This document shows positions 45,108 to 54,287 of a DNA stretch of 64,000 nt, piece after piece; the first letter of the stretch is position 1, and each line of letters begins with the position of its first letter. Both the position numbers and the translations under genes were made by a program. Origin of the DNA: Levilactobacillus andaensis (GTDB taxonomy: Bacteria > Bacillota > Bacilli > Lactobacillales > Lactobacillaceae); NCBI RefSeq assembly GCF_016861695.1, contig NZ_BOLP01000011.1, positions 1 through 64,000 on the forward strand, given 5' to 3'. A model generated the notes under the pieces. It was not told the DNA's origin. It saw only the letters and a list, made by a program, of their open reading frames with translations, and made no database searches.

Positions 45108-45586
45108 TAATCGTGTTGCGGTTGATCAAATGACAGTGTCGTTAGCAACTTAGGATCAACTTCGACCTGATTTAATTCGATGTGCTTCAATTCAATCAGT
45201 TTTTGCGCGTATGGATCATTATGGTAATTGCGTAAGTAAGTAATCTTACGGATACCGGCTTGTAGCAACATCTTCGTGCATTGCAGGCAAGGAAAATCCG
45301 TGACGTAAATTTCGGCACCATCCGTTGCCTCGCCAAACTTAGCACATTGTAAGACGGCGTTCATCTCGGCATGAATGGTCCGAACACAGTGGCCATCCAC
45401 CAGATAGCACCCCTCATCCAAACAATGATCATCGCCGGAAACAGAACCATTGTAGCCGGCCGCGATGATCCGCTTGTCCCGCACAATCGTCGCCCCGACC
45501 GATAACCGGTTACAAGTGCTCCGCGTCGAAATCACTAGTGCCTGCAACATAAAGTATTGATCCCAAGGAATTCTCTCTCGTTTCAT
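45107..45586 (-). CDS. comEB: ComE operon protein 2, dCMP deaminase family
   Basis: This 159-residue zinc deaminase has IHAEMNAVLQ with the catalytic Glu and zinc His, and the PCLQCTKM Cys pair. It should convert dCMP to dUMP for thymidylate supply. Its place between comEA and comEC is conserved though it is not thought to be needed for DNA uptake. The start has GAGGG at 8 bases. Confidence 0.93.
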   Translation of the reverse strand: MKRERIPWDQYFMLQALVISTRSTCNRLSVGATIVRDKRIIAAGYNGSVSGDDHCLDEGCYLVDGHCVRTIHAEMNAVLQCAKFGEATDGAEIYVTDFPCLQCTKMLLQAGIRKITYLRNYHNDPYAQKLIELKHIELNQVEVDPKLLTTLSFDQPQHD

Positions 45587-45631
45587 GCTAACGCCCTCAT
45601 TTCTAAATTTATTTTCAAGTATACCACGGCT

Positions 45632-46318
45632 TTATGTCGTCAGTTGGTCCTGTAAATTAGCAACCGTTTTCTCGCCAAATTCTGGGACCTGTGTTAGGTC
45701 ATTGACCGTCTTAAACGCCCCGTGTTCGGTGCGAAAGGCGACGATTTTTTGAGCTTTTTTCTCACCGATACCCGTTAGTTGCTGGAGATCCGCTACCGTC
45801 GCCGTATTTAGGTTCACGACTGCCGCTGCCTGACTTGCCGACTGACTGCCAGCGGTCTTGGCCGAACTCGTTGGGGATGCTGTTTCCGTTGCTTTCTCCC
45901 CTTTTGCCGGGATGTAAAGTTGTTGTTGATCCGTCAGCCGCGTCGCCAAATTGACCTGTTGGCGGTCAGCATGTGTATTGAGACCACCAGCGGCCTTCAC
46001 TGCATCCGCCACCCGCATCTCTGGCCCAAATTCGTAGAGCCCGGGGTGTTTCACGGCACCCTGGACATCGACGAAGACCCGGTTATCATGCGAACTGACT
46101 TGACTACTGGACCCAACTGCCTCGCTGGCTAGCCGACTTTCACCCTTCGCAGACGCACTGACGGTCGTTGCCGGGGGAATTGCTGCCGGCGCCGGTTCCG
46201 GACTCGCTCGGGCAACCGCTAGCCACCACCCCAAGCTCAGAATGACCAGTCCCACACTGACTACCAAAATGCGCTGTCGCCACGAAAATTCTTGCCACCA
46301 TTCCATAAGTCGTTCCAT
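45632..46318 (-). CDS. comEA: Competence protein ComEA (DNA receptor)
   Basis: This 228-residue membrane-anchored DNA receptor has one N-terminal helix (ILVVSVGLVILSLGWWLAVA), an extracellular Pro/Ala/Ser linker, an SLBB domain (VFVDVQGAVKHPGLYEF.., 82-135), a Ser/Ala linker, and a C-terminal helix-hairpin-helix pair (VNLNTATVADLQQLTGIGEK, FKTVNDLTQVPEFGEKT) that binds DNA. It starts the comEA-comEB-comEC-holA run; element beta-2 lies in its upstream region. Confidence 0.95.
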   Translation of the reverse strand: MERLMEWWQEFSWRQRILVVSVGLVILSLGWWLAVARASPEPAPAAIPPATTVSASAKGESRLASEAVGSSSQVSSHDNRVFVDVQGAVKHPGLYEFGPEMRVADAVKAAGGLNTHADRQQVNLATRLTDQQQLYIPAKGEKATETASPTSSAKTAGSQSASQAAAVVNLNTATVADLQQLTGIGEKKAQKIVAFRTEHGAFKTVNDLTQVPEFGEKTVANLQDQLTT

Positions 46319-46404
46319 CCGAATTTGCCCCCTTTACGCTTAACTCCGTAAAAGTTGGGCGAATATTTTTTTAATGGTGAAGTTTTTTCAAATTTACGCA
46401 AAAG

Positions 46405-46578
46405 AGGGTCTGGGACAACAGTCCCAAACCCTCTTTACGCTCCGAACGTATATTGCGGAAACGTGTGACAACAGGCAGTCAACTCCGCTTAACCCCGATA
46501 GACCAACAATCCAAAACCGGGATTAGTCGTCTATCAACGTTAATGCTCATTGACTAACCGCCTTTTGTCTCACTCTCT
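46405..46578. repeat. Dispersed structured element beta, copy 2
   Basis: About 174 bp, homologous to 18427-18603. It begins with a GGGTCTGGGACA hairpin. The closing stem is 46463-46482 / 46550-46573 (GTGTGACAACAGGC..AGTCAA / TTGACT..GCCTTTTGTCTCAC) and the inner stem 46497-46512 / 46520-46535. It lies between the SepM-like gene and comEA. Confidence 0.8.
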
Positions 46579-46587
46579 CTTGATAAT

Positions 46588-47637
46588 TTATTTATGGGTC
46601 TCCAGGTACTTCACGGCGTCGCTAAACGTCTCCACTGGAACGACCTTCATGTTCGGCGCATACTTTTTCGCCGTTGCCTTAGCCAACTGGTAGTTGGTCA
46701 TGTGGTGCTCCTCATACTTGAGTAGCAGTTTTGACGGCTTCACGTACGGCGCAAAGAACACGGTCGCACCAGCCCGCTTGGCAGCAATAATTTTCTTGTC
46801 GATACCACCGATCTCACCAACGTTACCATCCCCGTCAACGGTCCCGGTTCCAGCAATCTTTTGGCCGTGACGTAAGTTCTTGCCCGTCACCTGATTGTAG
46901 ATCTGCAGGCTAAACATCAACCCACCGGACGGGCCGCCAATCTCACCGGGGTCAACTTTGACCTTCGGCTTAGCGGTCACCTTGACGTTGTCGGTCAAGA
47001 TAATGCCAATTCCCGCCTTCTTCGTTGGTAACCGCATCAGCTTGGCCGTTGCTTGGTGGTCATGACCATTACGCTGATAGGTGATCGTCGTCTTTTTCCC
47101 AACCCGTTGCTTTTGAATATAGCGTTGATAACCGGTCATCGAGTTAAAGTGATGGCCGTCGACCTTGGTAACCGTATCGCCCACCTTCAGCTTCTTCGCA
47201 AATGGTGACTTGGCATCAACACTCAGCACGTAGATACCCAAGTATTGTCGTTTGACCGGCTTGTTGGCTGCTCGATAGGCCGTGTAGATGGCTTCATTGA
47301 TGGCACTCTGCATGTAAAAGTCCTGAACCCGGTCATAGGTGGCATTACTCTCGCCACCCGTGACGCTATCCACACTCTCAACGCTATAGTAGGAATTAAA
47401 TTTAGCATACAAATACGTCGCTGGTCGGGCCTGCGATAGCGCCACGGACGTAATCATGAACTTCCCCTTGTCCTTATCGGGATGGTCCTTGATCGTCACA
47501 AATGTTTTTAAATCATTGGCTTCTCCCGGTCCCTCGATATACTTCGGCAAGGGCAGAAAGAAAAAGGCCAGGATTGCAACCACAATAGCGGCGGTCAGGA
47601 TAATCTCTCGCCAAGACCATTGGATCCATCTGCGCAT
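46588..47637 (-). CDS. SepM-like membrane serine protease (PDZ and Lon-type protease domains)
   Basis: This 349-residue protein has one N-terminal membrane helix (IILTAAIVVAILAFFFLPLP), a PDZ domain (YLGIYVLSVDAKSPFAKKLKVGD.., quoted in part) and a C-terminal S16/Lon-type protease domain with Ser in GEIGGPSGGLMF and Lys in GGIDKKIIAA. In streptococci SepM trims a competence pheromone outside the cell. Lactobacillus members sit next to coaD, as here (2-base gap), and their substrate is unknown. Confidence 0.9.
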   Translation of the reverse strand: MRRWIQWSWREIILTAAIVVAILAFFFLPLPKYIEGPGEANDLKTFVTIKDHPDKDKGKFMITSVALSQARPATYLYAKFNSYYSVESVDSVTGGESNATYDRVQDFYMQSAINEAIYTAYRAANKPVKRQYLGIYVLSVDAKSPFAKKLKVGDTVTKVDGHHFNSMTGYQRYIQKQRVGKKTTITYQRNGHDHQATAKLMRLPTKKAGIGIILTDNVKVTAKPKVKVDPGEIGGPSGGLMFSLQIYNQVTGKNLRHGQKIAGTGTVDGDGNVGEIGGIDKKIIAAKRAGATVFFAPYVKPSKLLLKYEEHHMTNYQLAKATAKKYAPNMKVVPVETFSDAVKYLETHK

Positions 47638-47639
47638 GG

Positions 47640-48125
47640 CTACCCCTCGCTTTCTAGACGATCATTGAGGGCACGAGCGACCACGGGCGGCACGAGTTTC
47701 GTCAAATCACCACCGAAGCGGGCCACTTCCCTTAATAGACTGGAAGAAACGAATTGATACTGGGGGTCCGCCATCAAGCAAACCGTATCAATATTGGCGT
47801 CCAAGGCGCGATTCATCCCCGCAATGCCCTGTTCGTACTCGAAGTCAACACTATTGCGCAGTCCCCGTACCAACACCGTCGCGTGAATCGCTTGCATAAA
47901 AGCAACGGTCAGACCACTTTCAATCTGGACGCTCACATTAGGCAGTGTCGCCACGCTAGCTTCAATAAAGGCCACACGTTCTGCCGGTGAAAAGACCCCT
48001 TGCTTAGACGTATTCTGACCGACCGCGATGACCAATTGGTCAAACATGCGGCTCGCTCGCGCAATTAGATCCAAATGTCCGTTGGTTAACGGGTCAAAGC
48101 TTCCTGGAAACACTGCAATTGTCAT
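47640..48125 (-). CDS. coaD: Phosphopantetheine adenylyltransferase
   Basis: This 161-residue nucleotidyltransferase makes dephospho-CoA, the penultimate step of CoA synthesis. The N-terminal VFPGSFDPLTNGHLDLI holds the substrate-binding Ser and the HxGH-type motif (TNGH), and the C-terminal SSSLLREVA is the second conserved segment. It overlaps the rsmD stop by four bases (ATGA). Confidence 0.96.
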   Translation of the reverse strand: MTIAVFPGSFDPLTNGHLDLIARASRMFDQLVIAVGQNTSKQGVFSPAERVAFIEASVATLPNVSVQIESGLTVAFMQAIHATVLVRGLRNSVDFEYEQGIAGMNRALDANIDTVCLMADPQYQFVSSSLLREVARFGGDLTKLVPPVVARALNDRLESEG

Positions 48126-48685
48126 GCCATTTCACTTCCTAATGCATAAATAGTTAATTCGGTAATACCATAGTCCCGCCGTTCAACAAATGAAAAACCG
48201 GGAACGTCATCGGGCAATTGGGCCTTCTGATCCGTTTCGCAAACGATTCGGGCGTCCGCAGCTAAGAGATTCAGCTCACGTAGCTTAGTCATCTGATCAA
48301 CGATTTTCTGCTGGGCATAGGGTGGATCAAAGAAAACCAGGTTGAACTGATCACCCCGCTGTGCCAATTCGTCTAGTGCTCGATTGGCGTCCCGCTTTAA
48401 AATATCAAAGCGTTCCGGTGCCTTCGTCACGGCCACGTTATCCTTGATCGTTTGAATTGCGGCGTACTGCCGATCAATCAAAACGGCTTGATCGATTCCC
48501 CGTGAGACGGCTTCGATGCTAAGGCCACCGGAACCCGCAAACAAGTCCAGACTCCGCCCACCATCAAAGTACGGCCCAATAATATTAAAAAGTGCTTCCT
48601 TGACTTTATCCGTCGTTGGCCGCGTTGCCATTCCGGGAACCGCCTTTAACCGTCGGCCACCAAAATCTCCCGCTACAATTCTCAT
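48122..48685 (-). CDS. rsmD: 16S rRNA (guanine966-N2)-methyltransferase
   Basis: This 187-residue SAM-dependent methyltransferase modifies G966 of 16S rRNA. Motifs are MRIVAGDFGGRRLKA at the N terminus, LDLFAGSGGLSIEAVSRG (SAM site) and the catalytic FDPPYAQ. It is placed between ylbG-like and coaD with four-base overlaps on both sides, a conserved operon in Firmicutes. Confidence 0.95.
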   Translation of the reverse strand: MRIVAGDFGGRRLKAVPGMATRPTTDKVKEALFNIIGPYFDGGRSLDLFAGSGGLSIEAVSRGIDQAVLIDRQYAAIQTIKDNVAVTKAPERFDILKRDANRALDELAQRGDQFNLVFFDPPYAQQKIVDQMTKLRELNLLAADARIVCETDQKAQLPDDVPGFSFVERRDYGITELTIYALGSEMA

Positions 48686-48969
48686 TCGTCATCATCCTCT
48701 GCTGCCGTTGTCGGGGCGAATTCTTCGGCAACCCCGTTGAACGTTTCACTAATTTCTGGGCGTTTTGACGCCACCACGCGTTTCACAAATCGTAAGTGAT
48801 TCAATTGTTCAGTTAGGTCTGCAACGGCGTCACTGTTGACATACAAGACCACATAACGCATCTTCTTTGAGACATACATCACTGTGCCGTAGCGTTTCAG
48901 TTGCCGTGTCTGTTTCAAGCTATAGGTATACACGATCAAACTCTGCCGTGGTTGAATTTCAAATGCCAT
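48682..48969 (-). CDS. YlbG family (DUF2129) protein
   Basis: This 95-residue protein has the family core (RQSLIVYTYSLKQTRQLKRYG, then YVVLYVNSDAVADLTEQL and FVKRVVASKRPEI) and an acidic tail. Its function is unknown; it is consistently encoded before rsmD and coaD. The ribosome binding site GAGGAGGT is strong, and it is the first gene of this unit. Confidence 0.9.
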   Translation of the reverse strand: MAFEIQPRQSLIVYTYSLKQTRQLKRYGTVMYVSKKMRYVVLYVNSDAVADLTEQLNHLRFVKRVVASKRPEISETFNGVAEEFAPTTAAEDDDE

Positions 48970-49003
48970 TTGCTGACCTCCTCAATAAATTCTGTTGACT
49001 CGC

Positions 49004-50158
49004 CTAATGTGTCGCCCGATAATGTTTCTGCCGGGCACTGATATTTAGGATGACGCCCATCACCAGCGCAAGCGTCCAGGTACTGGACCCCCCGTAACTG
49101 ATAAAGGGAAAGGTTACCCCAGTAATTGGCAGCATGCCCAAGACCCCACCCAAGTTAAACAGGGTCTGGACCGTCAAGTAAGTCGCAGCCCCGTAACAAA
49201 TCAAGGACTGATAGGCTGATCCACTGCGGATACCAATCAGGACCGTCCGCACGATGATCAAAAAGAGTAGTGTGATCACACCTAATGCCGTGATCAGTCC
49301 CAACTCCTCGGCGAGAATCGCCATGATAAAGTCCGTGTTGGGCTCTGGCAGGTAACCTGTCTTTTGAATACTGTTTCCCCAACCAACCCCAAAGATACCG
49401 CCATTGCTCAGCGCATAGTAGGAGTTGACCAGCTGTTGACCGACCGTCTGTGAGTGTTTGAATGGATTGATGAACGCCACGATTCGTTGTAGCTGATAGA
49501 CGTTCTTGGCAAACCCCATCTCAGACACCTTAACCACCAAGGGAAAAATCACCGCGACAACCAGCAAGAACGCACCGCCAAAGAAGGCAACCGCCCGATG
49601 CCAATTAAAACCACTCGCCAAAAGCATCACAAAAATAATTGCCCCATTGATTGTGGCCCCACCTAAGTCGGGTTGCAGAAAGATCAGCCCAACGATTCCG
49701 GCACAGATAGCAACCGGCCGGAGCATCGTTGCCCACCAGCCATCTTCCATGAGCTCGTCTTGTCGCTGGTCGATGGCATTGGCCAGCCAAACAATCAGGT
49801 AAAATTTAACAAACTCGGCGGGTTGAATCCCAATCGGACCTAAGCGGAACCAACCAGCGGCCCCGTTAATGGTCTGTCCCCGTACTAACAGGAGCAATAA
49901 TGCTGCCAGGGCCAAATACCCGGCGTACCTTAAGATTGTTTTGTCTCGTAACTTACTCAAGTTCATTTTGAACATGAAGGTCACAATGACCATTCCTAGT
50001 AGCACATAAATGGCCTGCTTGACCAAGTAGCTACCAGGACTGCCCCCATTTTGACTCCCAATATCGGCACTAGCCGAGTACACCATGACAATTCCAAAGA
50101 GGCTGAGTACCAAGTACGGTACCAATAGCCAGTAATCTAAATATTTTAACTTTTGCAT
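49004..50158 (-). CDS. ftsW: SEDS-family cell-division protein FtsW
   Basis: This 384-residue polytopic membrane protein polymerises peptidoglycan glycan strands with a partner penicillin-binding protein. Signatures are VMVYSASADIG near the N terminus, the RGQTINGAAGWFRLGPIGIQPAEFVK segment (quoted by key part GPIGIQPAEF) and the C-terminal LPITGVTFPFISYGGSS. The ATG at 50158 is preferred; an in-frame TTG at 50176 overlaps the only ribosome binding-like GGGGCGA. Gene order next to typA and ylbG favours FtsW over RodA. Confidence 0.9.
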   Translation of the reverse strand: MQKLKYLDYWLLVPYLVLSLFGIVMVYSASADIGSQNGGSPGSYLVKQAIYVLLGMVIVTFMFKMNLSKLRDKTILRYAGYLALAALLLLLVRGQTINGAAGWFRLGPIGIQPAEFVKFYLIVWLANAIDQRQDELMEDGWWATMLRPVAICAGIVGLIFLQPDLGGATINGAIIFVMLLASGFNWHRAVAFFGGAFLLVVAVIFPLVVKVSEMGFAKNVYQLQRIVAFINPFKHSQTVGQQLVNSYYALSNGGIFGVGWGNSIQKTGYLPEPNTDFIMAILAEELGLITALGVITLLFLIIVRTVLIGIRSGSAYQSLICYGAATYLTVQTLFNLGGVLGMLPITGVTFPFISYGGSSTWTLALVMGVILNISARQKHYRATH

Positions 50159-50243
50159 ACGTTTCAGTCGCCCCAAGCCTACCGCGTTAACGGCGATAAT
50201 CGAATGATTTCATTATATCATAGCTCCCTAGCTATTTTACGAC

Positions 50244-50289
50244 AAAAAAACCGGCAGGACACGTGGTTAACCCACTTACCCTGCCGGTA
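50244..50289 (-). terminator. Terminator of typA
   Basis: ACCGGCAGG..GTGGG / CCCAC..CCTGCCGGT type long stem with a seven-base U run on the minus strand. Confidence 0.9.
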
Positions 50290-50311
50290 AAGATTCATTT
50301 AAAATTTAGGA

Positions 50312-52156
50312 TTACTTCCGAGCAGCGGTCTTCCGCTTCTTGGCAGCCTTTTCCCGTTCGCTCGTGTTCAAGATTTGCTTCCGCAGACGAACATGGTCTG
50401 GGGTGATTTCACAGTATTCATCTTCGTTGATGAATTCAAGTGATTCTTCCAGAGACATCTTCAATGGTGTCTTAACCTTAGCAATATCTTCAGAACCAGC
50501 GGCACGGACGTTGGTTTGGTTACGGCCACGCGTGATGTTGACAGAAATGTCGTTGTCACGGCTGTTTTGGCCAATAATCATCCCTTCGTAAACTTCAGTC
50601 CCGGCGTCAGTAAACACGATCCCACGGTCTTGAACGGCCATGATAGCGTAAGTGGTTACCTTACCAGAGTTGATAGAAACCAGAGTCCCGTTGTGACGAC
50701 CTGGGTTCCAGTTCTTGATAACTGGCATGTACTTGGAGAACGTATGGTTCATGATCCCGTACCCACGAGTTAATGACAAGAATTCAGTTGAGTAACCAAT
50801 CAACCCACGAGATGGGGCCAAGAAAGTCAGACGAGTTTGACCGTTACCAACGGCCTCCATGTTCTTCATTTCACCCTTCCGTTGAGAAAGCGTGTCAATG
50901 ATTGAACCGGTGTATTCGTCAGGCGTATCGATTTGAACAGATTCGAATGGTTCGCAACGAACGTTATCGATCGTTCTGTAGATAACTTCTGGACGGGAAG
51001 CTTGTAATTCAAAGCCTTCACGACGCATCGTTTCGATCAAGATGGACAAGTGAAGTTCACCACGACCAGAAACGATCCAGGCACCAGGGTTGTCAGTGTC
51101 GTCAACCCGTAAAGAAACATCGGTATGAAGTTCACGCTTCAACCGTTCTTCGATTTGACGAGACGTTACAAACTTACCTTCACGACCAGCAAATGGTGAG
51201 TCGTTGGTCCGGAAAGTCATTTGCAGCGTAGGTTCGTCGATCCGCAGAACTGGTAGTGGTTCCAACGTGTCAGGAGCAACAACAGTTTCCCCAACGTTGA
51301 TTTCTTCCATCCCAGAAACAGCGATCAAGTCCCCAGCCTTGGCTTCCTTGATTTCCAAACGCTTCAAACCGAAGAAACCAAATAACTTGGTAACCCGGAA
51401 GTTTTGCTTGGAACCGTCAAGCTTCATAACAGTAACGCTGTCGCCGACTTTGATCTTACCCCGGAAAATCCGGCCGATCCCAATCCGACCAACGAAATCG
51501 TTGTAGTCCAGCATGGCAACTTGGAATTGTAAAGGTTCGTCAGTGTTGTCAATTGGTGCTGGAATGTGCTTAACGATGGTGTCAAAGATCGGCTTCATCG
51601 TGTGGTCCTGCGTGTCGAGTTCTGGCTCGTAGCTAGAAGTCCCGTTCATAGCAGAAGCGTAAACCACTGGGAAGTCCAATTGGTCTTCGTCAGCACCTAA
51701 TTCGATGAAGAGGTCCAAGACTTCGTCAACAACCTCGCTAGGGCGTGCGCCTTCACGGTCAACCTTGTTGATCACAACGATTGGCGTTAAGTGTTGGTCT
51801 AAGGCTTTCTTCAAAACGAAACGGGTCTGAGGCATCGTACCTTCGTAGGCATCGACAACTAATAAAACGCCGTCAACCATGCGCATGATCCGTTCAACTT
51901 CACCACCGAAGTCGGCGTGTCCTGGGGTATCCAAGATGTTAATTTGCTTGTCACCGTACCGCACAGCGGTGTTCTTGGACAAGATTGTGATGCCCCGTTC
52001 CTTTTCGATAGCGTTTGTATCCATGGCACGGTCCTCGATTGACGCGTGCTCATCCAACGTATCGGATTGTTTTAACATTTCGTTAACTAGGGTCGTCTTC
52101 CCGTGGTCAACGTGGGCAATGATGGCAATGTTGCGGATATCATCTCTGATTTTCAA
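50312..52156 (-). CDS. typA: Ribosome-associated GTPase TypA/BipA
   Basis: This 614-residue translational GTPase helps ribosome assembly under stress and cold. It has IAHVDHGKTTL (G1), DTPGHADFGGEVERI (G3) and NKVDREGARP (G4), EF-G-like domains II, III and V, and the specific C-terminal domain ending in a basic tail (REKAAKKRKTAARK). The start is TTG, placed by AAAGGAAG and the conserved MKIRDDIRNIAIIAHV N terminus. Confidence 0.96.
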   Translation of the reverse strand: MKIRDDIRNIAIIAHVDHGKTTLVNEMLKQSDTLDEHASIEDRAMDTNAIEKERGITILSKNTAVRYGDKQINILDTPGHADFGGEVERIMRMVDGVLLVVDAYEGTMPQTRFVLKKALDQHLTPIVVINKVDREGARPSEVVDEVLDLFIELGADEDQLDFPVVYASAMNGTSSYEPELDTQDHTMKPIFDTIVKHIPAPIDNTDEPLQFQVAMLDYNDFVGRIGIGRIFRGKIKVGDSVTVMKLDGSKQNFRVTKLFGFFGLKRLEIKEAKAGDLIAVSGMEEINVGETVVAPDTLEPLPVLRIDEPTLQMTFRTNDSPFAGREGKFVTSRQIEERLKRELHTDVSLRVDDTDNPGAWIVSGRGELHLSILIETMRREGFELQASRPEVIYRTIDNVRCEPFESVQIDTPDEYTGSIIDTLSQRKGEMKNMEAVGNGQTRLTFLAPSRGLIGYSTEFLSLTRGYGIMNHTFSKYMPVIKNWNPGRHNGTLVSINSGKVTTYAIMAVQDRGIVFTDAGTEVYEGMIIGQNSRDNDISVNITRGRNQTNVRAAGSEDIAKVKTPLKMSLEESLEFINEDEYCEITPDHVRLRKQILNTSEREKAAKKRKTAARK

Positions 52157-52274
52157 GTGTATTTCTTCCTTTCGTGCTTGGTGAAATTAGATGGATCACG
52201 GCATGCTTACCTCAGTAAGTACGCTTATTGTAGCTTTTCTAGCTGGTAAAGTCCATCCGTACCAGCCAGCCGCA

Positions 52275-52301
52275 TAAAAAAACTGTGACAGGTGTCACAG
52301 T
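52275..52301 (-). terminator. Terminator overlapping the IMPase stop codon
   Basis: ACTGTGACA / TGTCACAGT with a two-base gap plus a seven-base U run on the minus strand. One arm contains the TGA stop of the upstream gene, so the last codons are part of the hairpin. Confidence 0.85.
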
Positions 52302-53086
52302 GAGACGTCATCTTCTTCAATTTGGAGAATATCACGTTGCGCTTTTTCCGTCGCTACTAGTACAAGGTTAGATGATAGCATATTCAGCGGCTGGCCGTCA
52401 ATAGTTGAGACCCGAACACCCAAGGTATTCAGCAAAACTTGTCCGGCGGCAAAGTCCCACGGCTTGAGATGAGAAATGTAACCGAGGGTCTTGCCCCGCA
52501 TCACATTGATCATTTCAATCCCGGCACTGCCGTAGATTCTCATCCCCGCACTGGCATGGACAATGGCCTGCATGTGGGCCACGTCATGAATGACTAACGG
52601 CCCGCTAGCACCAATCAGGCCGTCGCGTAAAGCTAAGTTAGTCGGCGCCTTAATCGGGTCTTGATTGGCCCAAACGCCACCCAATTGCGGGCCGCCATGA
52701 TACAAGACATCATTCATCACATCGTAGATATAGCCTAACTGACCAACGCCATCCTGGTAAATACCGATCATAATCGCGAAATTATCTTGTTGTTTAACAA
52801 AATTCATGGTTCCATCAATCGGGTCCACGATCCAAACGCGACCTTTAATATCTGTCAACTGATCCCCGAAACCTTCTTCACCCAACACCTTAGCGTCGGG
52901 GTCGATTCGGCGAATACCCGTAATCAAAAACTGCTCATTGCCCTTATCGACATTGGTGACTAGATCTTTACGTCCCGTTTTTTCATCGACGGTCAAGGGA
53001 TCCTGCATTTTTTCTAGGACTCGCTGCCGGGCTTCCTTCAACAGTGCCGTAACGTCTTGATTCAACTGTTGCCAATCCAAACTCAT
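52295..53086 (-). CDS. Inositol monophosphatase family protein
   Basis: This 263-residue magnesium-dependent phosphatase has the metal motifs GEEGFGD (about 70) and VDPIDGTMNFV (about 90), and the C-terminal KPWDFAAGQVLL. In bacteria without inositol metabolism these act on inositol-1-phosphate-like, nucleotide or other sugar phosphates; the substrate is not readable. Its start overlaps the UPF0223 stop (ATGA). It is last in a three-gene operon. Confidence 0.9.
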   Translation of the reverse strand: MSLDWQQLNQDVTALLKEARQRVLEKMQDPLTVDEKTGRKDLVTNVDKGNEQFLITGIRRIDPDAKVLGEEGFGDQLTDIKGRVWIVDPIDGTMNFVKQQDNFAIMIGIYQDGVGQLGYIYDVMNDVLYHGGPQLGGVWANQDPIKAPTNLALRDGLIGASGPLVIHDVAHMQAIVHASAGMRIYGSAGIEMINVMRGKTLGYISHLKPWDFAAGQVLLNTLGVRVSTIDGQPLNMLSSNLVLVATEKAQRDILQIEEDDVSL

Positions 53087-53379
53087 GACCTTGTCGTCCC
53101 TTTCATCTTGACCTGACCGTCTTGTTGGCGTGCCTGCTTCATGGTGCGATAAATGCTATAGCCCGAAGCCTCTTCAAACTCCTGGTCAATGTTCTTTTCT
53201 TCAAATTTTTGTGGCACAATCGTCTGAAATTCCCGATAGGCTGCAATCAGCTCTACCGCTTGGACGCCCTGTGACCGTTCATAGGCCGCCTCTACCAGCT
53301 GATAAAACGTCGTGACCGTCACAATTTCTGAGGTTGTCCAATCCGCACGCAATGGGTACGCATAGTCTTCTTCTGCCAT
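53083..53379 (-). CDS. UPF0223 family (YktA-like) protein
   Basis: This 98-residue soluble helical protein has YAYPLRADWTTSEIVTVTTFY and DQEFEEASGYSIYRTMKQAR, the family hallmark. The function is unknown; it is found before suhB-like phosphatase genes across Firmicutes, as here. The ATG at 53379 follows GAGGGA; a GTG directly before it (53382) is the alternative start. Confidence 0.88.
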   Translation of the reverse strand: MAEEDYAYPLRADWTTSEIVTVTTFYQLVEAAYERSQGVQAVELIAAYREFQTIVPQKFEEKNIDQEFEEASGYSIYRTMKQARQQDGQVKMKGTTRS

Positions 53380-53381
53380 CA

Positions 53382-54287
53382 CTATTTTCCCTCCGTCTGT
53401 TGATTTTCAATCGTTTGAATCGTCGTTCGCAATTCCGCCGTTTGCGCCGCATAATCCTGTTGCTCATCTTCCGACAGGGCCAATGGCATAAGGTCCTTGA
53501 CCCCCGTCTTCGCCACCAGCACCGGTGCAGCCGCCGCAAAGCCAAGCGCCTCGGGATAAACGTGCGTTACCGCCGCAATTACCGGTTGATTATCCACGGC
53601 CGCTTGGAGTAAATGAATCAACGCCAAGAAACGGAGCGTCACTTGTTGTTCCCCTGCCTCACGCGCTAACCAAGTCCCCATCTTAGACAGGTCATCCGCA
53701 CCAAATTTAGCATCGGCATTGGCCAAATACATCAAGAGTGGTGTTGGGCCAATATACGTCCGACTCCAGGCCACGATTGGCGCACTCGCCGTCCCCACAA
53801 CGGTTGCTTGGACCGTTGAATGACCAACGTGCAGGCGTTCCGCTAACCGCGCCGTGATCAAGCGCGCCAACGGATACGTGCCCAGTCCCCAGATCTGTTG
53901 GCGGGGAAAACCAGAAAATTTCCACGCAAAATACGTCAAGATCTCATCTTGACGACCACAGAAAATCAATTGGCCCCCAAAACCGTTCTCGACGATTCTA
54001 TTCATCAGGAGTCGGAGTTCCGCCACACGTTCATTAGCTGGCGTCTCAGCCGAATCACGGTCCAAGACGACCAGCCAAGTTGCTTGACCATAGTCCGCCG
54101 TTGTCCCTACCCGAATCGTTAACCGAGGGCACACCGCACTTGCCACCACTAACGGTTGGTAACGAGGCGTATCATCAGTCGTATTCGGCATGATAACGCA
54201 ATCAAGCGGTAGATCCGCTACCAATAGTTGTTGCAGTAGTTGATTTGCCTGATCAAAGTTTCCCTGAATCAGTAACGTTGGCATCAT
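53382..54287 (-). CDS. Degenerate lactate/malate dehydrogenase-fold protein
   Basis: The 301-residue product aligns by eye with L-lactate dehydrogenases in overall order: a Rossmann-like N terminus, the GFPRQQIWGLGTYPLARLITARLAERLHV helix region (key part GFPRQQIWGLGT), and a C-terminal alpha/beta domain. The catalytic residues are gone: the G-E-H-G-D segment with the active-site His reads GTASAP, the substrate Arg in D-S-A-R-F-R is lost (PLARLI), and the glycine-rich NAD loop reads IQGNFDQA. It is probably not a dehydrogenase. It leads the operon with UPF0223 and IMPase genes and has a GAGGAGG ribosome binding site. Confidence 0.7.
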   Translation of the reverse strand: MMPTLLIQGNFDQANQLLQQLLVADLPLDCVIMPNTTDDTPRYQPLVVASAVCPRLTIRVGTTADYGQATWLVVLDRDSAETPANERVAELRLLMNRIVENGFGGQLIFCGRQDEILTYFAWKFSGFPRQQIWGLGTYPLARLITARLAERLHVGHSTVQATVVGTASAPIVAWSRTYIGPTPLLMYLANADAKFGADDLSKMGTWLAREAGEQQVTLRFLALIHLLQAAVDNQPVIAAVTHVYPEALGFAAAAPVLVAKTGVKDLMPLALSEDEQQDYAAQTAELRTTIQTIENQQTEGK

